Assembly: GCA_033557465.1 (NCBI GenBank)
Contig: CM066048.1
Location: forward strand, 19,320,305-19,384,304
Length of the DNA stretch: 64,000 bases
Origin: Ichthyophis bannanicus
Lineage: Eukaryota; Chordata; Amphibia; Gymnophiona; Ichthyophiidae
Reading direction: 5' to 3'
This document shows, piece after piece, positions 42,790 to 53,929 of the stretch. Position 1 is the first letter of the stretch. Each line of letters starts with the position of its first letter. Under the pieces are notes generated by a model, which ran no database searches, had not been told where the DNA came from, and saw nothing but the letters and a program-made list of their open reading frames with translations. The position numbers and the translations under genes were made by a program.

Positions 42790-42829
42790 CCTATGTGTGT
42801 AGATATTTAAGATTTTAAGAATATATATA
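42158..42829 (+). pseudogene. Decayed pol half of B, second part
   Basis: It is collinear with C 46270-46930, for example 'gacgcctgatacccatcttg' at 42304 against 46429 and 'ccatcctggttattcaagag' at 42452 against 46567. It ends in AT microsatellite. Confidence 0.6.
42740..42788. repeat. (TA)n microsatellite
   Basis: About 23 TA units. C holds a matching AT repeat at 46780-46830 in the collinear place, so the repeat belonged to the shared ancestor. Confidence 0.9.
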
Positions 42830-43203
42830 ATCTCCAGGAACAAGCAGGAATGAGTCTTCACATATGGGTACGTCGGTACCGACGGAGCCTGCGCGGGAAC
42901 GCTCCCCAGCGTCCAGTCAGAAAGCTTTTGGGAGCATCCCTCAGCGCCTGCGTGCTGCCTTCCCGCCTTTCCAACTGTCTCTCCTCAGTTTTCGTTTTTC
43001 TGCGGAGCCGGCAGGACGTTGTCCTGTCACCGCAGAAACTTTTTTCTTTAATTCTTAATTCTTGTTTTCTTGTGGTCGCGGCTGTTTTCCCGCCACCACC
43101 GGTACCGCCGGTGGGTTTTTTCTTTTCTTTTTCTCAAACTCAGGGAGAGTTTTTCCCTCAGTTTCTGTCTTAAAATTTCTTGGGCCTGTAAGGCCTCTCC
43201 AGC

Positions 43204-45341
43204 ATGGAGCCGCCTTCTCCTAAGAAGTGCCTTAACTGTGGAAATACAGTTTTCTTTTTAGACTCCAATGACTGGTGTCTAACCTGTTTGGGTCCTGCCC
43301 CTTTTTCCCCTGAACCATCAGGCTACAATACTGTGAGAAGAGATTCTCTATTTCGAGTTTCCCTCGATACCGTTTTCCCTCCCTGTGTCAGGGCACCGGC
43401 CATTTCTTCTCTACAGGATCAGGTAACCCACAAACCGTCTGTTAAGACTAGCCAATCCTTGAGTGGTAGGTCTCATGCCAAGCATGCTGACGGCCTTGCC
43501 CTCAAGACCCCATTGGCATTAAAACCCCGGCGGGAGTCTTCAGGCTCCAAAGCATTTCAGGGGTTTCAGGTTGTTCCTGGGGCTCACCCCTCACAGAACA
43601 TACCTGAGCCATGCTCGGTAGTGGCATCCGCTTCGAGCGGTACTGATACCCCGGCATCGGCACCGGTGTTGAGTGATCCGCTCTTCACCAAGGATCGTCA
43701 TCTGGCGTCCTCGGTACCTTCGGGACCGATCGATGCGTTCCAGATTGACTTTCCAGTATCTGAGCCTTGCTCGGTGGTGGCATCCGCTTCGAGCGGTACC
43801 GATACCCCGGCATCGGCACCGGTGTTGAGTGATCCGCTCTTCACCAGGGATCGTCATCTGGCGTTCTCGGTACCTTCGGGACCGACTGATACGTCCCAGA
43901 TTGACTTTCCAGTATCGACAATACCGCCGATACCACCACGACGTCGGTGCCCTCTAGGCATGCATCGATAGACTCGCTTCCTTCGATGCCGAGTCTAGAA
44001 TCGATATCTAGTCTAGAAGACTGGGTACCGACGCGTCTCGGAACAGACGTTTACCGATTCCGCATGCACGGTACCGAGGATAATCACCAAGGGTTTTTGG
44101 TTACCTCGGTACCACTTGAGCAGCCTCCGATGACTGCTTCCGTGTCGGTTTCGCCTTCGATTCCGGCACAGCTACCGGTATCAGTATCAATGCCGGTACC
44201 TGCAGTATCATCGGGACCAGCTCCTTCCATGCTTTTTTCACCTGGATCGCTCCTCTCTATACCTAGTTTGGAGTCGATACCTGGCATGGACGATGCACTA
44301 CTGACTGTCTCAACTCATAACTGCCAGTTCCAGTATCCATCCATTAGAGATCCTGTTCTACACCGGACAGGTACATGCTCCGGTGCCCAGGCTACTTTTT
44401 CAAATTTAGCCTGTCCAGGGATGGTTCCCATCGGAGATCCTTCTTTTCAGAAGTTTCTCCTTGACATGGCAACCTTCCTTAATATTCCTATCCCTGGCTA
44501 TGAGTCTTCTCAAGGTTTTTCTGCAGAAAAGGAAAATATAATGCTTTCTTTACATCACTCTTTGCAGCATCTTCTGAGAGTATGGGAAAAACCTTTAAGG
44601 GTTTCTTCACCTCCTACAGCAACTGATCTTCTGTATCAGGTGCCCCCCTCTCCAGGATTTCAAAAGCCTCAACTTCCCCATCATTTCATTGTAGTGGAAT
44701 CAGCAATGAGGAAGGTAAAAAGCAAGAAAAAACATTTTTCTTTCCCGCCAGGGCGTGCATCTAGAACACTGGATGCCTTTGGACGTCAAACCTTCCAAAC
44801 ATCTATGCTGGCAACAAGGATTCTCTCATATATTTTCTATATGAGTCTATCCCTTCAGGAGATCACAAAGAAATTATCTCTTTTGACTCCTTTTCTATCA
44901 GAGCCCAAGGCTGCAGACTATTCCTTACTTCTTAGTCATAGCCAAAATATCTCTTGGTTTCTTTCACGTGCTTCCCTAGACTCTTTTGAGTCTGTTAGCA
45001 GAACTTCTGCTATAACCATAGGAGCACGTCGTAAAGCCTGGCTCCAAGCATCAGACTTGAATAGATGGGCACAACAAAGACTGGGTAATACTCCTTGTAC
45101 TGGAGAAAATCTCTTCAATAAGGAGTCCTTATGTCAGGTTGCTCATTGCTCCACTGACTTTCCTGTTTCTGAGGGCCATCCTAAGCCCTCTCCTTCCTCA
45201 GCAGGTAGGAAATGCCCTACCAAACCTTCTTTCCCTAAAAGAAAGAGGTTTTCCTCTTCTCCTGCCCATCATTCAGATGTTCCCAAGCAGGGGAAGTCTC
45301 GCCCTGGTCTGAAGCATCCAAACTCTAGCCAGGCTGAATAA
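43204..45341 (+). pseudogene. Gag-like gene of C, single frameshift
   Basis: From ATG 43204 the frame gives KKCLNCGNTVFFLDSNDWCL then TCLGPAPFSPEPSGY, a Ser/Pro linker with two tandem units (EPCSVVASASSGTDTPASAP, 43610-43915), then a shift at about 43945. The second frame runs to 45341: SIDSLPSMPSLESISSLEDW, FQKFLLDMATFLNIPIPGY, YQVPPSPGFQKPQLPHHFIV, FQTSMLATRILSYIFYMSLS and ARRKAWLQASDL, then a Lys/Ser/Pro tail. Only one shift separates it from an open frame of about 710 codons, so it was coding until recently. Confidence 0.8.
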
Positions 45342-46776
45342 ACACAGTAACCATAGGTTTCTGATTAATCTTTTTATAACTACAGTTAACTTCTTTTCAG
45401 CAGAAGTTTTTCACTGTTTTTTTCCATTCAAAACTTTGCTCAGGGATTCCTATTCTCAGGAAATCCATTTACTCTTCAGTATGCTGAACTGTCAGGATTT
45501 CCATGTCTATAAGTTACAGGGTTTTCCACCTCTTCCTGACTAGAAGAGAGGTTTAACAACTATCACATGATAGTTTCTCTGTACCAGCATGAATTTGTTC
45601 CTTCCAGGGATTTACCATGTGTAAGTCCTTCTTCAGCTTCTATCTCTACCCTCTTCTCCAGGGTTTCCCCTGTAAGAGTGGTACCATACCATTGAAGGAC
45701 TTTTCTTTTCTTTCTTTTCACTGTAGAGTTTCTTCTCCTGAGTAAACTCTCTTATTTATCTGGGCAGCTCTGCAGACAGAGACAGCTTTCTCTCTTTGTT
45801 CAGTCTGTTTTCTCTGTTTGACACAGGCCAACTCTCTCTGTTGTCCTATTCAATAGCTGCCCATGCAGGAGTTCCAGTAATTGACTACTGGTACTTTTCC
45901 ACAAGTTCCAGTCTTGTCTTCCACCACTTCTATCTGGCCTTAGTAGTGATTCCAAGACAGTTTCTACATCTTTCTTGGATAATCCTTCTCACTACCGGCT
46001 TCTTACACTTTGCCATCTCCAATCCCTGGGTTTGGCAACGTAGTAGACGTGGCTGTGTTTTCTCCATCAGCCAGTTCTACATCTCAGTTTTCCTGCATAA
46101 TGCTCTCTGCAATCCTACTGAGAAGTTTTCCACTATGGGCCCTTGCTAGAGAGCATAGAGTTTCTCTATTGGCTATCCATCATGGTTGAAAAAGGCTTCC
46201 TCAGTCATCCCCTATGACTGTGAGGGTTCTTCACACCCTATTATCTCCTTTTTAAAAGACAAAAAAAGAAGAGGGAACAGGACCTAAGCCTTCTCCACGT
46301 GAAAGTCTAGGAGTTATCCCATTCCTACAGGGAATATACTCTTTTTTTTCTTTTTTTTTTTTTCTTCTTGCAGCTTGTCCTCATGGTATCCTAATCCTTC
46401 AAGGACAGCACATATTAATCTGGAAAACGCCTGATACCTTCTTTGTCCCTCACGTAGGTCAACCTGGTATCTCATTCTATGCGTTTCTGTCCTTTTACCA
46501 TGCTGGAGTTCCACAGGACTCCGGACTTGCTGTTTACAGACTACTGATATCCTCTGTTCTTTCACGTAACCATCCTGGTTATTCACTGGATAGCATTCCT
46601 TTACCATCATCTCTGGGGGAATAGATTCTCTATATATCTTCCCAAGTAGGTTTCACCTCCTTGTTCTTAGATGAATCTTTTCCCTTCACATCTCCATGTT
46701 TATGTCCTGATATGCATAGCTCTGTCTGCTTAGTTGCAGGCATCTATCTTTAGACCTATATATTCAGGTATATATA

Positions 46777-46811
<35 letters not shown>

Positions 46812-47756
46812 TATATATATATATATATACACATCTTTGTAGATGTATCTGTCAGCTAAGTGTGCATATGCTATGCCCTTTAGATCTCATTATATATCTA
46901 TATACCCGTACATATATATGTGTATCTGTCCAGATACTTCTTATAGGTAGATATGTATTTCCATACTTATCTCTCTGACTGTCTATGTTCATAAAGGTTT
47001 TTACCTTCCTGTATGTTCCTGACAGTGGGCTTGCACAGCTTCATACTGTTCCACAGTATGTTTCGGATATTATGCACACAACCACTGCTGTGGTACTGAC
47101 AGCCCTACCGTATCCTAGGTTTACGTATCCCTGAAGCTCCATGCCCCAATGTCTTCCTACCTCTCACCAGTTAGGAAAGACATGGTGGATCTTCAGTGGA
47201 TTTCAGATTCAATTCCTCAAACATCTGTCCTTTCTTGGGAGTATGGGGTTCTTCTCATACCCTTCCCTCCCTCAAGGACTAAGTCTGTTTGTCCAGATCG
47301 GTCAGTCTTCCTCTTTTGCTCCTACCTCTGAATACTTCTGTAGCCAAAAGAGTTTTCAGCTTTCCATGAAGCTTCCCACTGAAGACCTCCTGTTTTTGTG
47401 CTACCCCAATTGAATCCTGGGGTCACCTCTCACTTCCAGATGTTGACCTCCACCTTCACTCCAGTGAGATCACCTTGAACATTATTCTACTGGATCCCCA
47501 GTAGACTCCATCAGCCTCTCTACTTCCAGCAAACCAGTAGGTGAGCGTCATATGGTGATTGTTAATTTCAATATATTTTATGATAATGATCATACATACA
47601 AGGACTCCTTGTTGGTAGTCCTTTCTTAGGTTAGCTGTTTTTCTACAGCTCCTCTCTTTTCAACTCCTACCCTCCATCCTCAGGATGCCTGGCCATATGA
47701 GGTGTAGCATGTTTCAATCTCCAACATGTTAGGGCTCCAGGCATCTTAGCTTGGGA
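45342..47756 (+). pseudogene. Decayed pol/YR half of C
   Basis: 2.4 kb with no intact frame. The RNase H echo is at 46115-46165 ('ctctgcaatcctactgagaa' ... 'cactatgggcccttgctaga'). The AT microsatellite at 46780-46830 and the tail 'ttcaactcctaccctccatc' at 47668 line up with A and B. F has pol and YR at this place. Confidence 0.6.
46775..46830. repeat. AT-rich microsatellite in C
   Basis: Runs of ATATAT interrupted once by 'tagata'. Confidence 0.85.
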
Positions 47757-47860
47757 GTCCCCATATGTGAAGACTCATTCCTGCTTGTTCCTGGAGATAG
47801 CACAGTTACTTACCTGTAACAGGTGATCTCTGGGAACAGCAGGAATAAGTCTTCAACCCA
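47757..47860 (+). repeat. Internal complementary region of C
   Basis: Complementary to the C left tip (47758-47797) and right tip (47798-47855). Confidence 0.88.
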
Positions 47861-48126
47861 CCCACCTCCCCTCGGAGTTGTATTTCTCTATCTATCTTTC
47901 CTTTCCTCTTTCTCTCTCTTTGTCTCAGCTATGAAACTCAACTGAGGAGAGACAGTTGGAAAGGCGGGATGGCAGCACGCAGGCGCTGAGGGATGCTCCC
48001 AAAAGCTTTCTGATTGGACGCTGGGGAGCGTTCCTGCGCAGGCTCCGTCGGTACCGACGTACCCATATGTGAAGACTTATTCCTGCTGTTCCCAGAGATC
48101 ACCTGTTACAGGTAAGTAACTGTGCT

Positions 48127-48384
48127 ATATAGTGAGATATATCTTTTAGGTAGATATGTATCCACATACTTATCTATCTATCTGTTTAGGTTCAGATATC
48201 CATACATTCCTATATGATCCTGACAGATGGGCACTACCCCTATCAATGCTGTGCCAGCATACTTAGGGTTCTACACATATAACCACTTCCTGTGGTAATT
48301 AATAAACTTTTTCCTTACCATAACCTTTCAGGGTTAGGTATCTCTGAAGCTCTCCATGTACCTTTTTCTTTCCTAATTGACCCC
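48127..48384 (+). pseudogene. Decayed pol half of B, third part
   Basis: It continues B after C: 'taggtagatatgtatccaca' matches C 46945, and 'caaccactgctgtggta' of C matches 'taaccacttcctgtggtaat' here. Confidence 0.65.
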
Positions 48385-48386
48385 AT

Positions 48387-48417
<31 letters not shown>

Positions 48418-48634
48418 TTACAGTTTTTTATATACCGCGCTATTTACAATCAGCGCGGTTCACAGATAAACAAAGACCAGAACAACAGGCTGCTCGGTTT
48501 TACATAAAACAGGACGATAAACTTGGATTCGATAAACTTGAATAATATGGGGGTAAAACTATATACATAGAAAGTTGGTCTGTTAATTTTGATAACATGA
48601 AAGGGATTTATGAGATGTTGCTTGTGGGGAAGCT
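48385..48634 (-). repeat. LINE 3' UTR with conserved hairpin
   Basis: On the plus strand, 'accgcgct' at 48436-48443 pairs with 'agcgcggt' at 48453-48460 around a short loop. The equivalent in the other LINE is 'accgcccc' with 'ggggcggt' (25375-25402). It is followed by the (TTTA)n tail, 48385-48420. Confidence 0.7.
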
Positions 48635-51600
48635 TTATGTAGGGTAGTATTTGATGAATAAGTTATGCTTGAGGGCCTTTCTGAATTGGCATATGTTAGT
48701 TATGGCACGAATTTCGGGTGGTAGGGAGTTCCAGTGTTTTGGGGCACAGAACATGAAGGCTCTGTTCGCTGTTGATCGGCTACACGTTGTTATGGCCTTC
48801 GGTGTTATTAGGGTGTTTATTGCTATATGTCTTCTGGATCTTGTTGGTGGTAGAGTTTGTGTGAGATCAATTATTGCGTTTGCAGATATACCGTGGATGG
48901 CCTTGTATGTTAGGACTAGGGTTTTGAATTCGAGTCTGCCTTGTATCGGGAGCCAGTGAAGCTGTTTGAGGATTGGTGTTACATGATCACTCCTGGCAGC
49001 TCCTTGTAGAATCCTTGCAGCAGTATTCATGGCAAGTTGAAGAGAGCTTAGGGTGGATTGTGGGAGACCTTGTAGAATTGAGTTGGCGAAATCAAAATGC
49101 GGCAAAATGAGTGCTTGGAAGATGGTTCTAAAATCATCTGGGTCAAGTAATGAGCGAAGATGCCTGAGTGTGCGTATTTTGAAGTATACAGCTTTTGTAA
49201 TATTGTTTACATGTGTTTTCAAATTGAGACGTTGGTCCAGCGTGACTCCAAGGTATCTTATTGTTTCTTTTGTGGCTAGATCCGCTCCTTTCACACTTAT
49301 ATGTGATGGTGGAATGAAGTTGGGGTCTCGCGTAACAAAGAGAACCTCAGTTTTCTTGTGTTGGATGCGGAGGTTCTGTGAGAGAAGCCATTCCGATACG
49401 GCATTAAAGCAGTTTATTATGGGCAGTAGGTCTAATTGCCTTGTAGAAAATGGCATATAAAGTAGGATATCATCTGCGTAAATCATACATTTCACGTTGA
49501 ATGATCTGATGATATTGCAGATAGGCTGCATGTAGATGTTAAACATGAGAGATGAGAGAGATGACCCTTGTGGTACCCCTTGTTTTTGATGGAAGAGATT
49601 TGATTCTCCCGTTGCAGATTTTACATATTGCATTCTGGTGTCTAGGTATGATTTACACCATTCCAGAGCTGAACTACCAATGCCTTTTTCCTTCAAACGT
49701 GTAATGAGTATCTCGTGATTTACCGAGTCAAAGGCTGCTGCTATATCTAAGAAGATTAGCACAACGCCTTGGCGGATGTTGTCTATGCTGGTGAGTAAGT
49801 TGTTGAGGAGAGTGGTGAGGAGTGTTTCAACTCCATGATGTTCCCTGAATCCATGTTGACAGTAGTCGAGAGGGGCTGTTGCGTCAATGTGGTCTTGAAT
49901 TTGGCGTTGCACCTCTTTTTCAAAGATTTTTGCTAGGAGGGGAATGCTAGCAATAGGCCTGTATGAGTCCGCTCTTTTAGGGTCTAGTTTGGGGTTTTTT
50001 AAAAGTGGTCTGATGGATGTGAGCTTTAGTACGGATGGGAAAGATCCAGTTGTGAAAGAGAGGTTCATGATTCTTGCAATGAATGGACTGAAGACACTTC
50101 TAAGATCCTTGATCCAGAAGGCTGGGCAAGGATCGGTTTGAGCGGTGGAGGTATTGAGTGAGGAGATTGTGTCTTCAACTTGTTTAGCTGAAGGTGCGGA
50201 CAGAGATGTCAAGGTGAACTGGCAAGTTGATTCTTGGATATCTACTTTTTGTAGCTCATCCGTCTGTAGAAGTTTAGATTGCAAATAGTCAGCAAATTCT
50301 TGTGGTTGAATATCTTGTTTTTGTTCTGATGATGGTTCATTTGATAGCGATTTTACTAGGCTGAAAAGATCACGGGGTTTATTTATTGATCTTTTGAGCA
50401 TCTCAGTGTGATACTGCTTCCTCTTGGTTGTGATTGCTTCACGGTGAGTCTCTAAATAGAGATTGTAAGCTGTGTGATCATCAGCAGCAAGTGATCCGCG
50501 CCAGCGTTTTTCGAGTCTTCTCAGGTGCTTAAGAGAGTCTCGCAGATCAGGAGAGAACCAAGGGGCAGAGGTTCTTTTCTTTGAGGTGTTATTTTTGTGT
50601 GGTTGGATAGAAATGGCATTGAGTCTGCTATTCCAGTCTTCAATTGCTTCTTCCAGGTTGAGTGTTGTATTGTAGAGGAGTGATTGGGTATTTGTCATTA
50701 TAAAATCCTTATTGAAGGGCCGAAAGCCTTTTGATGGGGCTCTTGGTGTGTTGTCAAGATTTCTGTTGTTTTGGTGATGAGTGTTGTCCAAGGGAATTTG
50801 TAGGATTATGAGTTTGTGGTCTGACCATGGTACATTAGTGATAGATTTTATCACATTGCTGTTTTGTGTAGCAACCGATTGTGGGGCGAAAACCATGTCA
50901 AGGATGTTTCCTTTGATGTGTGTGGGCTCCATGATTAGTTGATTATATCCAAGACTTTCAATGGCGTGGAGGAATGAAGAGGACTGATGTTGCTGCAGTG
51001 ATGGGAGATTGAAATCTCCCATTATCCAGTTTGGAGTGTTGAAGTTGCTGGTATTGGCTGCAATGTCAAGTATTGTGGGCAGGTCGTTCTGGGAGCTTGA
51101 CGGGGTTCTGTAAATCAAGTTGATGGAGCATTGCTTGTTCGTTATGGTGATAATTTCCAGATTGTCTGAGCTGTAGGAGTTAACTGTATTGAAGAGGAGA
51201 TCAGATTTAGTGAGTATGAGTGCTCCTCCTCCCTTCTTGTTTTCTCTGTGAGTTGTGTGTATGGAGAAATTAGGTGGAATGAGTTGGTTTATGAGGACAT
51301 TATCTTCTTTTGATAGCCAGGTTTCAGTGATCAAGAGTGCGTCAAGATTGTTATGGGTGACTAAATCTTGGATTACAGGCCATTTTTTCTAATCGAGCGG
51401 GCATTTACAAGAGCACATTTTATGCTTTGGGAAGATGAGGAGTCTTGTTGCTTGGGGTTACTGTTTTGGAGTAATGTGATGTGAATCAGGTGGGAGTGCT
51501 GTATGCGAGCTTCCTTAGCTGGATAATGGTAAGAATTATTGAACCATTTTTTTCCGTGGTTTTTGAGGATAGGGATTTGACTGGTGGAAGAAGAGTAGGC

Positions 51601-51666
51601 AGCGGAGGTCTCGATCCAGTCAGAGAGAAGGTACACAGAAAGAAGAGTGATGAGGTGAGGATACAT
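48635..51666 (-). pseudogene. LINE ORF2: endonuclease and reverse transcriptase, one frameshift
   Basis: 899 codons are open from 51334 to 48635, and the upstream part 51666-51373 is one frame off. The break falls in an A run (T6 on plus at 51383-51388), where the expected NARSIRxxWPVIQDLV would be continuous. Endonuclease blocks: LITETWLSKEDNVLINQLIP, NWIMGDFNLPSLQQHQ, VPWSDHKLIILQI. RT blocks: TSIRPLLKNPKLDPKRADSY, VVLIFLDIAAAFDSVNHEIL (motif A), QGVPQGSSLSSLMFNIYM (motif B) and KCMIYADDILLYMPF (YADD intact). The C-terminus has LHWLPIQGRLEFKTLVLTYK and APKHWNSLPPEIRAI ... FRKALKHNLFIKY. All RT catalytic residues are kept, so this is a young copy. Confidence 0.88.
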
Positions 51667-51669
51667 TTT

Positions 51670-52220
51670 GGATTTTGTTGATGAGATGTAGATGTCTATG
51701 TGAGCTGTATATTATATCAGGTAGGGATATTATTGATGAAGGTACGGGTAGAGGATGTTGTAATACAATGCAAGCAATTGTAGATTTGTAACAACTGTAG
51801 GAATGGAGAATATAGGTTATTAAGGCAAGTGTATCAGGTGGCAGTTATAATACAAAGCAGGTTACTGTAACAACTCAGGTAATACAGGCAACTGTAACAA
51901 ACTGTAACAAACTGTATGAATGGCTATAGAGTAGGCACAGAGCAGCAGGAGAGTGTGCTATCAGTGGCACTGACGGCGGTGATATTGAGCTAGAACAGAG
52001 GTTAGATTAACTTTATAGATATTAAATACTTGCTGTGCATTTAGACCGAGTATGTGCTGATGAATGTAGCCTCAGGGTATCACTGATTGCGGGATGTGCG
52101 TGGAGCTGTGAGCTTCTTGGACGATTCCTGGGTCATTGGAAGGGCCTTTGCCTAAGGGCCGAGCCAAAGGGCCCTCTGGCGAGGCCCTCAGGCGCGGGCC
52201 CGACAGGCGCGGGCCCGCCT
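51670..52220 (-). promoter_or_regulatory. LINE 5' UTR, CpG-rich near the monomers
   Basis: 52130-52220 is strongly GC- and CpG-rich ('cctcaggcgcgggcccgaca' and a repeat of GGCGCGGGCCCG). It lies between the monomers and ORF2. No ORF1-like frame is seen. Confidence 0.5.
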
Positions 52221-53107
52221 GTCGGCGGCTTGCTTTTTGCTGTTCGGCTCCGCCTCCCACAGTCCCGATTGGACTGGAGGCTCCTGAGCAGGGGGAAGAT
52301 GGCTGAACCCTGCTCAGGTGTGCTCAACCCCGATCGGGGAGCACGGAGCTGGCTGGAGGGCTAAGGGAAGCTGCTCTTGTCGGCGGCTTGCTTTTTGCTG
52401 TTCGGCTCCGCCTCCCACAGTCCCGATTGGACTGGAGGCTCCTGAGCAGGGGGAAGATGGCTGAACCCTGCTCAGGTGTGCTCAACCCCGATCGGGGAGC
52501 ACGGAGCTGGCTGGAGGGCGAAGGGAAGCTGCTCTTGTCGGCGGCTTGCTTTTTGCTGTTCGGCTCCGCCTCCCACAGTCCCGATTGGACTGGAGGCTCC
52601 TGAGCAGGGGGAAGATGGCTGAACCCTGCTCAGGTGTGCTCAACCCCGATCGGGGAGCACGGAGCTGGCTGGAGGGCGAAGGGAAGCTGCTCTTGTCGGC
52701 GGCTTGCTTTTTGCTGTTCGGCTCCGCCTCCCACAGTCCCGATTGGACTGGAGGCTCCTGAGCAGGGGGAAGATGGCTGAACCCTGCTCAGGTGTGCTCA
52801 ACCCCGATCGGGGAGCACGGAGCTGGCTGGAGGGCGAAGGGAAGCTGCTCTTGTCGGCGGCTTGCTTTTTGCTGTTCGGCTCCGCCTCCCACAGTCCCGA
52901 TTGGACTGGAGGCTCCTGAGCAGGGGGAAGATGGCTGAACCCTGCTCAGGTGTGCTCAACCCCGATCGGGGAGCACGGAGCTGGCTGGAGGGCGAAGGGA
53001 AGCTGCTCTTGTCGGCGGCTTGCTTTTTGCTGTTCGGCTCCGCCTCCCACAGTCCCGATTGGACTGGAGGCTCCTGAGCAGGGGGAAGATGGCTGAACAG
53101 GTGTGCT
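52221..53107 (-). repeat. 158-bp tandem repeat, about 5.5 near-identical copies
   Basis: Copies start at 52221, 52379, 52537, 52695, 52853 and 53011 (last partial). Apart from one base in the first copy (CTAAGG for CGAAGG) they look identical. Each holds AAGATGGCTG (YY1-like core), an inverted CCAAT (CCGATTGG) and a GC-rich GGCTCCGCCTCCC. On the LINE strand they lie at its extreme 5' end. Confidence 0.92.
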
Positions 53108-53741
53108 TAGGAAAGACATTGCGGAACTTCAGTTAATCTAAAGCTTAGCGTTTCCTAAGTCTGTCCTTACTTTCTTATCAGATACAGGGGTCTCCATACC
53201 CTTTCTCTCCTACATGGACTAATTCCATTGCCAGTCCAGATAGGTCAGTCTCATTTTTCTTTTGGTCCTAGGATTGTACTGTTCTTGGACCAAAACAGCT
53301 TAAGCTTTGTCTAATAGTACCTTCTGCGTCTTCCGCTGAAGCCCTACCTCTTTATACTACCCCAGTTTCCCCTGGGGCTATTTCTCACCCTGAAGGGTTC
53401 TGACCTCCACTTGTTTTTTTTCTACTTTTATTACCTCTACTCCTCAGTGAGGTACTCCTTGAGGTTTTTCACTGGCTCTTCTAACAGATCCATATGAACC
53501 TCAGTAGACTTTTGCAAGGCCAACAAGGGAGGCCCATATTACAATATTTTACTACTAAATGCCCTCTATACAGGGTCTTCCTCTATAGAAGTCATGTTCT
53601 AGTCCAGCTGTTCCACAGCACCTTTTCTGTATTCAACTCCTGCCCTCCATCCCCAGGATGCCTGAGGTCCTGAGGAATAGCATGGCTCTTTCTAGACTCG
53701 CAACATGCTAGGACTCCTTCTGGGCATCTCAGCTTGGGAGT
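53108..53741 (+). pseudogene. Decayed pol/YR half of B, last part
   Basis: It begins 'taggaaagacattgcggaac', matching C at 47172, and ends 'ttcaactcctgccctccatc' at 53632, matching C at 47668. Confidence 0.65.
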
Positions 53742-53845
53742 CTCCATATGTGAAGACTCACTCCTGCTTGTTCCTGGAGATAGCACAGTTACTTACCTGT
53801 AACAGGTGATCTCTGGGAGCAGCAGGAATAAGTCTTCACAACCCA
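53742..53845 (+). repeat. Internal complementary region of B
   Basis: Complementary to the B left tip (37477-37515) and right tip (54055-54117). Confidence 0.88.
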
Positions 53846-53929
53846 CCCACCTCCCCTAGGAGTTGCATTTCTCTATCTCTATCTTTCCCTTCCTTCCTCT
53901 CTCTCTCTCTTTGCCTCAGCTTTAAAACT

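Larger units (their letters stand above)
42830..48126 (+). mobile_element. DIRS element C (type I, gag-bearing, pol decayed), inserted in B
   Basis: The left tip ATCTCCAGGAACAAGCAGG starts at 42830. The right tip ends at 48126. The ICR lies at 47757-47855. The left repeat with the palindrome CGTCGGTACCGACG (42870-42883) recurs inverted at 47950-48075. B sequence continues on both sides. Gag 43204-45341 is followed by a non-coding 3' half collinear with B. It lies inside a member of its own group. Confidence 0.9.
48385..53107 (-). mobile_element. Near-complete L2/CR1-clade LINE with tandem 5' monomers, inserted in B
   Basis: On the minus strand in order: five and a half 158-bp monomers (53107-52221), a CpG-rich 5' UTR (52220-51670), ORF2 (51666-48635), a 3' UTR with hairpin, and a TTTA-type tail (48414-48385). 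It is flanked on both sides by B sequence. No ORF1 is visible. It is related to the LINE at 25336-26936 but is a distinct subfamily. Confidence 0.82.

Noticed and set aside
52072..53077. Repeated 71-codon ORFs as a tandem gene family
   Set aside because: They are the same short frame read through each 158-bp monomer, whose period is not a multiple of three. No protein signal is seen.
52221..53107. A CRISPR-like array
   Set aside because: The repeats are head to tail with no unique spacers, and the context is a vertebrate LINE.
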